Part shown: positions 1 through 8,068 of the stretch, in pieces
How the letters are laid out: each line of letters starts with the position of its first letter
Numbering within the stretch: position 1 is the first letter of the stretch
Assembly: GCA_902590845.1 (NCBI GenBank)
Contig: CACIYJ010000002.1
Location: forward strand, 31,169 to 95,168
DNA from: an uncultured Pelagibacteraceae bacterium
Lineage (GTDB): Bacteria; Pseudomonadota; Alphaproteobacteria; Pelagibacterales; Pelagibacteraceae
Direction of reading: 5' to 3'
Length of the DNA: 64,000 nt
Notes under the pieces: generated by a model
What the model was told of the DNA's origin: nothing
Seen by the model: the letters and a program-made list of their open reading frames with translations, nothing else
Database searches by the model: none
Translations under genes and position numbers: made by a program

Positions 1-750
1 ATTATAGCGATCCCTACTACAGCTGGAACCGGATCTGAAACTGGAAGAGCTTCTGCTATTATTAATAATCAAACAGGTGTAAAAAAAATAATTTTTCATC
101 CAAAATTGTTGCCATCAATTGTTATTTTAGATCCAGTTTTAACAGTTGATTTGTCACCAAGACTGACTGCAGCAACTGGAATGGATGCTCTTGCCCATAA
201 CCTAGAAGCTTTTTGTGCACCAGGTTTTCATCCAATGGCAGATGGAATTGCAATTGAAGGCATTAAGCTAATAAAAAAATCTCTATTAAATGCAGTGAAT
301 AATGGGAAAGACTTAAATGCCAGAGCAGATTTATTAGCCGCAGCAAGTATGGGTTCAACTGCTTTTCAAAAAGGCTTAGGTGCAATTCATTCTTTAAGTC
401 ATCCAGTGAATGCTCAATTTAATGTTCACCACGGGTTATCAAATGCAATTTTTATGCCATATGTTTTAACTTTTAATAAAAATTTAATAGAAGATAGGAT
501 TGTATCTATTTGTGATTATCTTAATTTAGATAAAAATTTTGAAAGTTTTTTAAACTGGATTTTAAATTTGCGAAAAGAATTAAATATTCCACATAAACTT
601 TCCGATGTTGTTGAAGAGAATAAAATTAACTTAGATCAATTATCAGTAATGGCTTTAGAGGATCCATCAACAGCTACAAATCCAAGAAAAATGACTGTTG
701 ATGATATGAAAATTTTATACGAACATAGTATATCTGGAAAGTTGTTTTAA
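1..750 (+). CDS. Iron-containing alcohol dehydrogenase (C-terminal part)
   Basis: The reading frame is open from the first base, so the N-terminal part lies outside the window. About 249 residues are visible. They carry the GTGSE nucleotide-binding segment near the window start and the group III (iron) alcohol dehydrogenase metal site: GMDALAHNLEAF supplies Asp and His, GAIHSLSHP and NVHHGLSN the other histidines. Family members oxidise alcohols or reduce aldehydes with NAD(P)H in the cytoplasm; the substrate cannot be read. The first ATG (106) is internal to conserved sequence and is not the start. The family is clear, the substrate unknown. Confidence 0.9.
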   Translation: MIAIPTTAGTGSETGRASAIINNQTGVKKIIFHPKLLPSIVILDPVLTVDLSPRLTAATGMDALAHNLEAFCAPGFHPMADGIAIEGIKLIKKSLLNAVNNGKDLNARADLLAAASMGSTAFQKGLGAIHSLSHPVNAQFNVHHGLSNAIFMPYVLTFNKNLIEDRIVSICDYLNLDKNFESFLNWILNLRKELNIPHKLSDVVEENKINLDQLSVMALEDPSTATNPRKMTVDDMKILYEHSISGKLF

Positions 751-845
751 TGAAAAATTTAAATTTATTAGTTGTCAAAGGAAATACTAATGCACCAACC
801 ATTATGATTGCAGAAAAGGTGTCTGACATGGTATTAAATAAATAA
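750..845 (+). CDS. Possible 31-residue ORF after the alcohol dehydrogenase
   Basis: The ATG overlaps the stop of the preceding dehydrogenase by one base (TAATG) and the frame runs 31 codons to TAA, two bases before the next gene. The tight packing suggests translational coupling, but the peptide matches no family I know and has no clear domain. It could be a chance ORF or the remnant of a longer lost gene. Low confidence. Confidence 0.25.
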   Translation: MKNLNLLVVKGNTNAPTIMIAEKVSDMVLNK

Positions 846-847
846 TC

Positions 848-1423
848 ATGTCTGAACAAATAATTATATTCTCACAAATTGTTTTTATTGACTTAGTTCT
901 TGCAGGAGACAATGCGATTATCATTGGTATGGTTGCGTCTAAATTTCCTTTAGATCAAAGAAAGAAAATTATCTTTTGGGGTATAGGTGGAGCAGTAATT
1001 TTAAGAATTATTTTAACTTTGCTTACTGCATATTTATTGCAGATCACTGGTTTAAGATTAATTGGAGGAATATTACTTCTTTATATTGTTTATAAACTTT
1101 ATGTAGACGTAATAAAAAATGCTTCAAGTGAAAACAAAGATATTAAGGTAGATAATTCAAATTTATTAAAAGCTATTTGGACAATTTTGCTGGCAGATTT
1201 TACAATGAGTTTAGATAATGTCTTAGGTGTTGCTGGAGCTGCAGGCCATCATTATCATTTATTGATATTTGGATTGATATTATCCATAGTATTAATGGCT
1301 GTTGCTGCTACTTTAATCTCAAAATGGATCAAAGAGCATAAGTGGATTGCTTGGATTGGTTTATTGGCTATATTAATAGTCGCTTTAGAATTAATCTATA
1401 CAGATATAAAAATATTGATTTAA
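848..1423 (+). CDS. TerC/YjbE-family integral membrane protein
   Basis: A 191-residue protein, almost entirely hydrophobic, with six or seven predicted membrane segments. The two family signatures are present: DLVLAGDNAIIIGM near residues 12-25 and TMSLDNVLGVAG near 120-131, the acidic residues within membrane helices that are thought to bind metal. TerC-like proteins are linked to metal (often manganese) homeostasis, sometimes with secreted metalloenzymes. The length is typical of the short YjbE branch. It overlaps the following SDR gene by one base. A second paralogue lies at 42378-43001. Confidence 0.88.
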   Translation: MSEQIIIFSQIVFIDLVLAGDNAIIIGMVASKFPLDQRKKIIFWGIGGAVILRIILTLLTAYLLQITGLRLIGGILLLYIVYKLYVDVIKNASSENKDIKVDNSNLLKAIWTILLADFTMSLDNVLGVAGAAGHHYHLLIFGLILSIVLMAVAATLISKWIKEHKWIAWIGLLAILIVALELIYTDIKILI

Positions 1424-2187
1424 TGCTTAAACAAATAAATTTAAAAAACAAAGTTGCTTTAGTTACAGGTGCTGGAAAAGGCATTGGTAAAGCATGTGCT
1501 ATAGCTTTGGCTCAGGCAGGAGCAAAAGTAATTATTATTAGTAGAACAAAAAGTGACTTGGATAAGGTAAGTAAAATAATAAAAAGAACTAAAGGATCAA
1601 GTCAATCATTTATTTGTGACGTAACTCACACATCAAAATTTAATACAATTGTAAATAGTTTGTCAAAATTGGACATACTAGTCAATAATGCAGGCAATAA
1701 TCGCCCTGAACATTTTACAAAAGTAAAAAAAGCAGACATGGATTACATAGTTAATTTAAATCTAAAAGCTTGTTTTAATATTGCTCAAATTTGTACAAAG
1801 AAAATGTTGGAATCTAAAAATAGAAAAAAAACAGGTGGTTCAATTATTAATATGTCATCGCAACTGGGTAAAGTTGGCGCTCCAATAAGAAGCGTCTACA
1901 ACATGACTAAATTTGGTTTAGAGGGTCTCACTAGAGGAATGGCAATTGATTTAGCTAAAAACAATATTAGAGTGAATACTGTTTGTCCAACCTTTGTGTT
2001 AACTCCGATGGTTAAAGATTTTTTTAAAAATAAAAAATTTAAAAAAGATATGATTAAAAATATACCTTTGGGAAGAGTTGCAGAGGAAAGTGATGTAGCG
2101 ACTGCTGTAGCTTTTTTAGCAGCTGACAGTTCAGCTATGATAACTGGAACATCTTTGGTGGTTGATGGTGGTTGGACAGCTCAATAA
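1423..2187 (+). CDS. Short-chain dehydrogenase/reductase (SDR)
   Basis: A classical SDR of 254 residues: TGAGKGIGKA nucleotide-binding loop near residues 14-23, NNAG near residue 90, the catalytic Ser of INMSSQ, the YNMTK Tyr/Lys pair, and a C-terminal VDGGW. The start is ATG 1423, overlapping the TerC stop by one base; an in-frame upstream ATG at 1342 lies inside terC and adds non-homologous sequence. It resembles 3-oxoacyl reductase and gluconate 5-dehydrogenase types, but the substrate cannot be read. Probably co-transcribed with the TerC and M23 genes. Confidence 0.9.
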   Translation: MLKQINLKNKVALVTGAGKGIGKACAIALAQAGAKVIIISRTKSDLDKVSKIIKRTKGSSQSFICDVTHTSKFNTIVNSLSKLDILVNNAGNNRPEHFTKVKKADMDYIVNLNLKACFNIAQICTKKMLESKNRKKTGGSIINMSSQLGKVGAPIRSVYNMTKFGLEGLTRGMAIDLAKNNIRVNTVCPTFVLTPMVKDFFKNKKFKKDMIKNIPLGRVAEESDVATAVAFLAADSSAMITGTSLVVDGGWTAQ

Positions 2188-2983
2188 AATCGCAATCTTA
2201 TTTTTACTAATAATATTTTCAAATCAAAATTTGAATGCGGTAGAATTTAAAGGAAAATTCATTCAAGGATCTTTTATTCTAGGAAAAACAAATCCTGGAT
2301 CAAAAGTTAAAATTGATAAAAAAAATGTTCTAGTTACCGATGATGGTTATTTTGCTTTTGGTATAGGAAGAGACAGAAAAAATGATGTAACTATTCGAAT
2401 TATAAAAAATCAAAAATTAGATGTAATTGTAAAAAAAGTCTTTAAAAGAAAATATAAAATACAAAGAATTGACGGTCTTCCTGAAAAAAAAGTTACTCCT
2501 CCAAAAGAAGTATATGAAAGAATAAAAAGAGAAAATAAAATAATTGCTGATGCTAGAGCAATAGAAAGTGATCTAGATTTTTTTACAAAAGAATTTATTA
2601 ATCCTCTCGATAAAGCAATTGTTACCGGAGTCTATGGCAGTCAAAGAATATTAAATGGAAAACCGAAATGGCCTCATTATGGGATAGACTTTGCGGCAAA
2701 AGAAGGCACTAAAATTAAAGCTATGTTAGATGGAACGGCAACCATGGTGGAGCCTGATTTATTTTATACAGGTGGTACTTTAATCTTTGATCATGGACAC
2801 GGAATTTCTACTTTGTATATGCACATGAAAGATATTTACATAAAAAAAGGACAGAAAATTAAACAGGGAGAAATAATAGGCACAGTTGGGTCTACAGGAA
2901 GATCAACAGGACCACATTTAGATGTTAGGCTTAATTGGTTTGGCGTAAGGTTAGACCCTGCAACAGTATTGGATTTAAACTAA
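2165..2983 (+). CDS. Secreted M23-family peptidase (LytM-type)
   Basis: A 272-residue exported protein. A hydrophobic signal peptide covers about residues 8-20 and likely ends after NLNA. The C-terminal half is an M23 (lysostaphin-type) domain: HYGIDFAA supplies the HxxxD zinc ligands, followed by LYMHM and HLDVRLNW. Both the first zinc-ligand pair and the HxD-like motif are intact, so an active murein endopeptidase is plausible. The start overlaps the SDR end by about 23 bases; ATG 2165 is chosen over the TTG just before it. The end overlaps the convergent xsc gene by four bases. Confidence 0.85.
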   Translation: MVVGQLNKIAILFLLIIFSNQNLNAVEFKGKFIQGSFILGKTNPGSKVKIDKKNVLVTDDGYFAFGIGRDRKNDVTIRIIKNQKLDVIVKKVFKRKYKIQRIDGLPEKKVTPPKEVYERIKRENKIIADARAIESDLDFFTKEFINPLDKAIVTGVYGSQRILNGKPKWPHYGIDFAAKEGTKIKAMLDGTATMVEPDLFYTGGTLIFDHGHGISTLYMHMKDIYIKKGQKIKQGEIIGTVGSTGRSTGPHLDVRLNWFGVRLDPATVLDLN

Positions 2984-4761
2984 TTTAATCCTTTTTGAGA
3001 TTTCATATCAGTTTTTTTTATACCAGCAACTCTAACCGGTTTTTTCATTGCATCTCTTCTAAATGGTTCACCTAATTCTTGATTTAAAATAACTTCAATA
3101 AAAGTTGTAATTCCTTTTTTTTGATCTTCGCAAGATTGTTTTATTGCTTTTGTAGTTTCTTCCATTGTTTTTACAGTGATTCCTTTTAAACCACATGCAT
3201 TAGCAACTTTTGCATAACTTAATTCTGGATCTAATTCTGTTCCAACAAAATTATCATCAAACCATAATATAGAATTTCTCTTTTCCGCACCCCATTGATA
3301 ATTTCTAAAAATTACCATTGAAATAGCAGGCCATTCTTTTCGAGCACATGAGCTCATTTCATTCATACTAATTCCAAAAGCTCCGTCGCCAGCAAACCCT
3401 ATTACAGGAGTATTTGGACAACCAATTTTTGCTCCAAGTATTGATGGAAATCCATAACCACAAGGTCCAAATAAACCGGGTGCTAAATACTTTCTCCCTT
3501 TTTCAAATGTTGGGTAAGCGTTACCTATTGCGCAATTGTTTCCAATATCACTTGATATAATTACATCATTTGACATTCCAGCTTGTATGGCTCTCCAAGC
3601 TTGTCTTGGTGACATTCTGTCTTTATCTCTTTCTCTCGCTTCTTTATTCCAAACCGTGCCCGGATCATCATCTTCATGGTCTAAACTTGATAATTTTTGT
3701 AACCATGCTGATTTAGTTTGATGAATTAAATCTTTTCTTTTCTTTCTATCTGTATCCCCTGCTTTTGGAGAAAGCTTGCTTAATAACTGTTGAGCTACAA
3801 GTTTTGCATCTCCGCAAATACCAACTGTTACTTTTTTTGTTAAACCAATTCTGTCAGAATTCATATCAACTTGAATTATTTTTGCATTCTTAGGCCAATA
3901 ATCAATTCCATATCCAGGTAAAGTAGAAAAAGGATTTAATCTAGTTCCAAGAGCTAAAACTACATCAGCTTTTGCTATTAATTCCATTCCTGCTTTAGAA
4001 CCGTTGTATCCTAAAGGTCCGACTGCTAAAGGATGGCTTCCTGGAAAACTATCGTTGTGTTGGTAACCAGAACATACTGGTGAATCTAATTTCTCAGCTA
4101 ATTTTACACAATCATCAATTGCTCCACCAATAACTACTCCTGCTCCGGATAAAATAACTGGAAATTTTGCATCAGATAATAATTTTGCAGCTTTGTTAAT
4201 AGCCTCTATTCCTCCTGCTTGTCTTTCTAATCTAACAATAGGAGGTAAATCTATATCAATAACTTGAGTCCAGTAATCTCTTGGTACATTAATTTGTGCT
4301 GGCGCAGAACCTCTGATAGCTTTTTCAATAACGCGATTTAATACTTCAGCCATTCTAGATGGATCTCTTACTTCTTCTTGGTAACAGACCATATCTTTAA
4401 ATAAATTCATCTGTTCTACTTCTTGAAATCCACCTTGTCCCATTGTTTTATTTGCTGCTTGAGGCGTCACTAAAAGTAATGGAGTATGATTCCAATAAGC
4501 TGTTTTAATTGGTGTAACTAATCCAGTAATCCCTGGGCCATTTTGAGCAATGACCATAGACATTTTTCCTGTTGCTCTTGTATAGCCATCTGCAATTAAT
4601 CCTCCATTAGTTTCGTGAGCAACATCCCAAAATGTGATTCCTGCATCAGGAAAAATATCAGAAATAGGCATGAAGGCAGACCCAATTATTCCAAAAGCAT
4701 GTTCAATACCATGCATTTGCAAAACTTTTACAAAAGCTTCTTCTGTTGTCATTTTTGCCAT
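2980..4761 (-). CDS. xsc: Sulfoacetaldehyde acetyltransferase
   Basis: A 593-residue thiamine-diphosphate enzyme matching Xsc along its length. It opens with the TPP-enzyme Pyr domain, including the catalytic Glu of AHETNGG (Glu50), then the central domain, then the PP domain with GDGAFGISMNEM. Xsc converts sulfoacetaldehyde and phosphate to acetyl phosphate and sulfite, the last step of taurine and isethionate catabolism. The neighbouring suyAB, TauE-type exporter and apr genes all deal with sulfonates or sulfite, which supports the call over acetolactate synthase. An AAAGGA ribosome-binding site precedes the ATG. Confidence 0.93.
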   Translation of the reverse strand: MAKMTTEEAFVKVLQMHGIEHAFGIIGSAFMPISDIFPDAGITFWDVAHETNGGLIADGYTRATGKMSMVIAQNGPGITGLVTPIKTAYWNHTPLLLVTPQAANKTMGQGGFQEVEQMNLFKDMVCYQEEVRDPSRMAEVLNRVIEKAIRGSAPAQINVPRDYWTQVIDIDLPPIVRLERQAGGIEAINKAAKLLSDAKFPVILSGAGVVIGGAIDDCVKLAEKLDSPVCSGYQHNDSFPGSHPLAVGPLGYNGSKAGMELIAKADVVLALGTRLNPFSTLPGYGIDYWPKNAKIIQVDMNSDRIGLTKKVTVGICGDAKLVAQQLLSKLSPKAGDTDRKKRKDLIHQTKSAWLQKLSSLDHEDDDPGTVWNKEARERDKDRMSPRQAWRAIQAGMSNDVIISSDIGNNCAIGNAYPTFEKGRKYLAPGLFGPCGYGFPSILGAKIGCPNTPVIGFAGDGAFGISMNEMSSCARKEWPAISMVIFRNYQWGAEKRNSILWFDDNFVGTELDPELSYAKVANACGLKGITVKTMEETTKAIKQSCEDQKKGITTFIEVILNQELGEPFRRDAMKKPVRVAGIKKTDMKSQKGLN

Positions 4762-4833
4762 AGAAATCCTTTAAAAAAATTTAAAACTTACTTTAAATAT
4801 ATCAAAATTTAGTCTATATCCATTAAATATTTT
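4762..4833. promoter_or_regulatory. Divergent intergenic region between xsc and suyA
   Basis: This 72-bp, extremely AT-rich spacer separates two divergent sulfonate genes and must hold both promoters. Several TATATT/TAAATA-like hexamers are present, but I cannot assign single -10 and -35 boxes. No clear inverted repeat is visible. Confidence 0.4.
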
Positions 4834-5121
4834 ATGTCACAACCTGATCTAATAATACATGACGAAAAAGATAATGTTGGAGTTGTTGTAATAGAAACAA
4901 CGAAAAAAAGCCAAGATTGTAGCGCTTGGATTATGGAAAATGACAAAACGATAAAAGTTCCATCTACAAACGATATTCCTTTGGGACACAAAATTGCACT
5001 TAAAGATCTTAAAGTAGGAGATACAATTTTTAAATATGGTCATGATATTGGCAAAGTTGTCAAAGAAATTAAAAAGGGTGAACATGTGCATGTTCATAAT
5101 GTAAAAACAAAAAAATGGTAA
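4834..5121 (+). CDS. suyA: (R)-sulfolactate sulfo-lyase, small subunit (SAF domain)
   Basis: A 95-residue protein that is essentially one SAF domain, the N-terminal part of the altronate dehydratase/UxaA family; it ends in a [11 protein letters not shown] strand typical of these subunits. Seven bases separate it from the large-subunit gene. In the SuyAB enzyme the two chains together cleave sulfolactate to pyruvate and sulfite. The family also includes sugar-acid dehydratases, so sequence alone does not fix the substrate; the adjacency to xsc and a sulfite exporter makes the sulfonate role the best reading. Confidence 0.78.
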   Translation: MSQPDLIIHDEKDNVGVVVIETTKKSQDCSAWIMENDKTIKVPSTNDIPLGHKIALKDLKVGDTIFKYGHDIGKVVKEIKKGEHVHVHNVKTKKW

Positions 5122-5128
5122 ATTTATA

Positions 5129-6295
5129 ATGGATATCCCAAAAAGTTTTTTAGGTTATAAAAGAGAAAATGGAAGAGCTGGAACAAGAAACCATGTAATA
5201 ATTCTTCCTGTTGATGATATCTCAAATGCTTGCGCTGAAGCAGTTGCTAATAATATTAAGGGCACAATAGCTCTTCCTCATTCTTATGGAAGACTTCAAT
5301 TTGGAGCAGATTTAGAATTACATTTTAGAACGATGATTGGTACTGGAAAAAATCCAAATGTAGCTGCTGTAATAGTTATTGGTATTGAACCTAAATGGAC
5401 TAAAAAAATTGTAGATGCTATTGCGACTACTGGAAAACCAGTTGAAGGTTTTCATATTGAAAGAAGCGGTGATATTGAAACAATAATGAAAGCTTCAAAA
5501 AAAGCTCAAGAATTCTCTATGTGGGCTTCTGAAAAACAAAGAGAAGAATGTCCTTTAAGTGATTTATGGATTTCTGTTAAATGCGGAGAATCTGATACAA
5601 CTTCTGGACTTGCTGCTAATCCAACAGTTGGAAATTTAATGGATAAATTAGAGCCATTAGGAGTTCATTTGTGTTTTGGGGAAACTTCTGAGTTAACAGG
5701 TGCAGAACAAGTTTGTGCTAAAAGAGGTGCAACTCCAGAGGTTCAAAAAAAATTCATGAAAACATGGAATAATTACAATGATTTCATTCTTAAAGAAGCA
5801 ACTGATGATTTGTCTGAAAGTCAGCCAACAGCTGGAAATATAGCTGGTGGTCTAACTACAATTGAAGAAAAAGCTTTTGGAAACTTTCAAAAAATAGGAA
5901 CAAGAAAATTTATAGATGTTTTAGAGCCCGCTGAAGAACCAAAAAAAGGAAAAGGGCTTTATTTTATGGACACTTCATCAGCTGCAGCAGAATGTGTAAC
6001 ACTTCAAGCTGCTGCTGGATTTAATATTCATTTATTTCCAACTGGACAAGGTAATATCATAGGAAATCCAATTGAGCCTGTAATAAAATTAACTGCCAAT
6101 CCATTAACAGTTAAAACTATGAAAGAACATATAGATTGTGATGTATCTAAACTTTTATCTCGTCAAATGAATATGTCTCAAGCTGGAGATGAGCTTATAA
6201 AATCTACATTGAAAGTAGCTAACGGAAGATTGACATGTGCTGAAGCTTTAGGTCATAGAGAATTTGTAATGACTAAGCTTTACAGGAGCGCTTAA
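5129..6295 (+). CDS. suyB: (R)-sulfolactate sulfo-lyase, large subunit
   Basis: A 388-residue UxaA/GarD-type dehydratase C-terminal domain. It begins with [15 protein letters not shown], the hallmark of this fold, and carries [10 protein letters not shown] and [11 protein letters not shown], where the family has its metal and substrate ligands. It pairs with the SAF subunit just upstream, as in SuyAB of sulfolactate degraders, giving pyruvate plus sulfite. An altronate/galactarate dehydratase would normally sit with sugar-acid genes, and none are here. The gene ends four bases from the convergent TauE gene. Confidence 0.8.
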   Translation: MDIPKSFLGYKRENGRAGTRNHVIILPVDDISNACAEAVANNIKGTIALPHSYGRLQFGADLELHFRTMIGTGKNPNVAAVIVIGIEPKWTKKIVDAIATTGKPVEGFHIERSGDIETIMKASKKAQEFSMWASEKQREECPLSDLWISVKCGESDTTSGLAANPTVGNLMDKLEPLGVHLCFGETSELTGAEQVCAKRGATPEVQKKFMKTWNNYNDFILKEATDDLSESQPTAGNIAGGLTTIEEKAFGNFQKIGTRKFIDVLEPAEEPKKGKGLYFMDTSSAAAECVTLQAAAGFNIHLFPTGQGNIIGNPIEPVIKLTANPLTVKTMKEHIDCDVSKLLSRQMNMSQAGDELIKSTLKVANGRLTCAEALGHREFVMTKLYRSA

Positions 6296-6299
6296 AGAT

Positions 6300-7433
6300 T
6301 TATTTTTCCGGAAATTTTACTTCTTCTTTTTTTGGTTGACTTTTGTTTCTAAAATCACTTAACAATTTCCTAATTATAGGGCTCATAAATTTTCTTATCA
6401 AAGCTGCGAGAGCTCCGAAAGTTATTGCTAAAAGTATTGCAAACCCACCGTATAACAATGGAGACTCGTTTGAAAATCTTAAAGTGAATTCTGCAAAAGC
6501 ATTTAAATCAGTATTTACAACTTGATTATTAACAAGTTCATTTGTTTTATCTCTAAAAAAAGAATCGTAAGCAATTGCAATAGCAACTGCACAAAGTAGC
6601 ATTGCGAATAATGTTTTTAAATGAGAACTATCTAAGTATTGACCTAACTTTTGTCCAATTTGAACACCTAAAATTGATCCAAGAATTAATGGAATTACTA
6701 AAGTTAAATCGATTGATCCATAGTTAAATGCATGAAGTACAGTTACGATTGCGCTGATAAAAATTGTCACAAATAAAGATGTTCCTGGTATTAATTTAAC
6801 AGGCATACCAACTATATAAATCATTGCAGGAACCATTAGGAAAGCTCCACCTATTCCCATCATCGCAGCAACAAATCCTACAATTAAACCTAATAAAATT
6901 GGTGTAATAGCACTTTCATATAGTTTTGATCTAGGAAATCGAGTTCTAAATGGAAGGCCTTGAAACCAATTATGTTCATGAAGTTTTTTTTTGATAATTA
7001 TTTTTTTTCTTGCCTGATCTACTTCTTTAACTCCTTCAATGATCATCAAAGTTCCAACTATTGCCAGCAAATACATATAAAGTAGAGATATGATTAAGCT
7101 TATTTTTCCAATTTCTGAAAAATATGTAAATGTAGTAATGCCTAAAAGGGTGCCAACTACACCTCCTCCGACCATGAATAATCCCATTCTATAATCTAAT
7201 GTATTTTTAAACCAGTGAGTAAGAGATCCGGATACAGAAGTGGCTAAAATATTATTTACTTCATTAGGTACTGCATAAACTGGTGGGATACCCATAAATA
7301 TAAGGAATGGTGTCATCAAAAAACCTCCACCAACTCCAAAGAGTCCAGATAATACTCCCACTGATAGACTTAGAAAAAGAAGTAAAAAAATATCTACATT
7401 AACTTGTGCTATAGGTAGATAAATTTCAAACAT
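6300..7433 (-). CDS. TauE/SafE-family permease, probable sulfite exporter
   Basis: A 377-residue membrane protein with about eight or nine segments and the duplicated TauE motif (GLFGVGGGFLMTP near residues 31-43, and GMMGIGGAFLMVPA in the second half). A basic cytoplasmic loop near residues 145-165 separates the halves and the tail is lysine-rich. It is longer than the common 250-residue members. Family members export sulfite, sulfoacetate or related anions. Placement between suyAB/xsc and the apr genes strongly suggests it vents sulfite released by desulfonation. An AGGAG site precedes the ATG. Confidence 0.85.
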   Translation of the reverse strand: MFEIYLPIAQVNVDIFLLLFLSLSVGVLSGLFGVGGGFLMTPFLIFMGIPPVYAVPNEVNNILATSVSGSLTHWFKNTLDYRMGLFMVGGGVVGTLLGITTFTYFSEIGKISLIISLLYMYLLAIVGTLMIIEGVKEVDQARKKIIIKKKLHEHNWFQGLPFRTRFPRSKLYESAITPILLGLIVGFVAAMMGIGGAFLMVPAMIYIVGMPVKLIPGTSLFVTIFISAIVTVLHAFNYGSIDLTLVIPLILGSILGVQIGQKLGQYLDSSHLKTLFAMLLCAVAIAIAYDSFFRDKTNELVNNQVVNTDLNAFAEFTLRFSNESPLLYGGFAILLAITFGALAALIRKFMSPIIRKLLSDFRNKSQPKKEEVKFPEK

Positions 7434-7514
7434 ACTCCTAAATATGCCTCAAATATTACTATGTCAATGAATAGATAGGCCTTAAAAATTTAGAATTTAT
7501 TGATAATAATTAGT

Positions 7515-7649
7515 TTAAAAAAACTTAATGAAGGTTCCTGTGAGAATCACAGCCCAAAAAGCTGACAATCCGACTTGAAGAAATAATTTGATATTAAGGA
7601 AATTATATAGTTTAGTTTTAAATTTTTGGTTTGAATTAATAACAAACAT
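7515..7649 (-). CDS. Possible 44-residue membrane microprotein
   Basis: Within the 278-bp gap between the apr operon and the TauE gene, an ATG-initiated frame of 44 codons reads out on the same strand as both. Residues 1-19 are polar and lysine-rich; about 20-41 are hydrophobic (VGLSAFWAVILTGTFIKFF at the end), compatible with one membrane segment. The hydrophobic part has markedly higher GC than the surrounding spacer, as expected of coding sequence. No homologue is recognised. The rest of the gap is AT-rich with nothing identifiable. Confidence 0.4.
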   Translation of the reverse strand: MFVINSNQKFKTKLYNFLNIKLFLQVGLSAFWAVILTGTFIKFF

Positions 7650-7711
7650 TAACTTGATGTAACATAAGATTAATATTTTTCAAAAAATTATATTTTGACA
7701 AACTGACGCAC

Positions 7712-8062
7712 CTAATAGATGGTTGCTCCAAAAACTTTAACTGCTCCATCTTCAACGCCAAGCACTAAACGACCAAGAAATTCGCCTGGGATCGTATTGC
7801 TAGTCTGTTTATAAAGAACTGTAATAAATTGAGCTCGTCTAATACATCCTAAAAACTCTTGTTTTTCAGATAAGCTAGTTAAAATTTTATTGTTTGCCCA
7901 TTGCTTTCCAAGCTCGACTTCATTTGCGCCAAGTAACATTTGTGATGAAAAATCCTTTGTAAAACCACCATAGTCTTTAATGTTTGATGTTTTTACAAGA
8001 TTATCCCAAATCGGTTGAGCTATTTTTTGAATTTCTTTATCGGATTTTTCAAGGAACTTCAT
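7712..8062 (-). CDS. Conserved-looking protein downstream of aprA, function unknown
   Basis: A 116-residue soluble protein with no signal peptide or membrane segment, starting six bases after the aprA stop and so surely co-transcribed with it. The N-terminal half is helical and charged; the C-terminal half (IPGEFLGRLVLGVEDGAVKVFG) looks like beta strands. I do not recognise the family. Its position as last gene of the apr operon suggests a role linked to APS reductase, such as assembly or electron transfer, but no cofactor motif is visible. Confidence 0.75.
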   Translation of the reverse strand: MKFLEKSDKEIQKIAQPIWDNLVKTSNIKDYGGFTKDFSSQMLLGANEVELGKQWANNKILTSLSEKQEFLGCIRRAQFITVLYKQTSNTIPGEFLGRLVLGVEDGAVKVFGATIY

Positions 8063-8068
8063 TTAAGT

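Noticed and set aside
2162..2164. TTG start for the M23 peptidase
   Set aside because: The next codon is ATG and gives the same signal peptide, so TTG is not needed.
4834..6295. Altronate or galactarate dehydratase
   Set aside because: The fold is shared, but no sugar-acid genes are nearby, while xsc and a sulfite exporter flank the pair; the sulfolactate role is preferred though not proven.
7531..7580. Plus-strand CTGTGA/TCACAG hairpin with GAATC and CAGCCC, faintly like a cobalamin riboswitch core
   Set aside because: It is far too short, lacks the B12 box, and no plus-strand gene follows. On the minus strand the same bases read as an open 44-codon frame.
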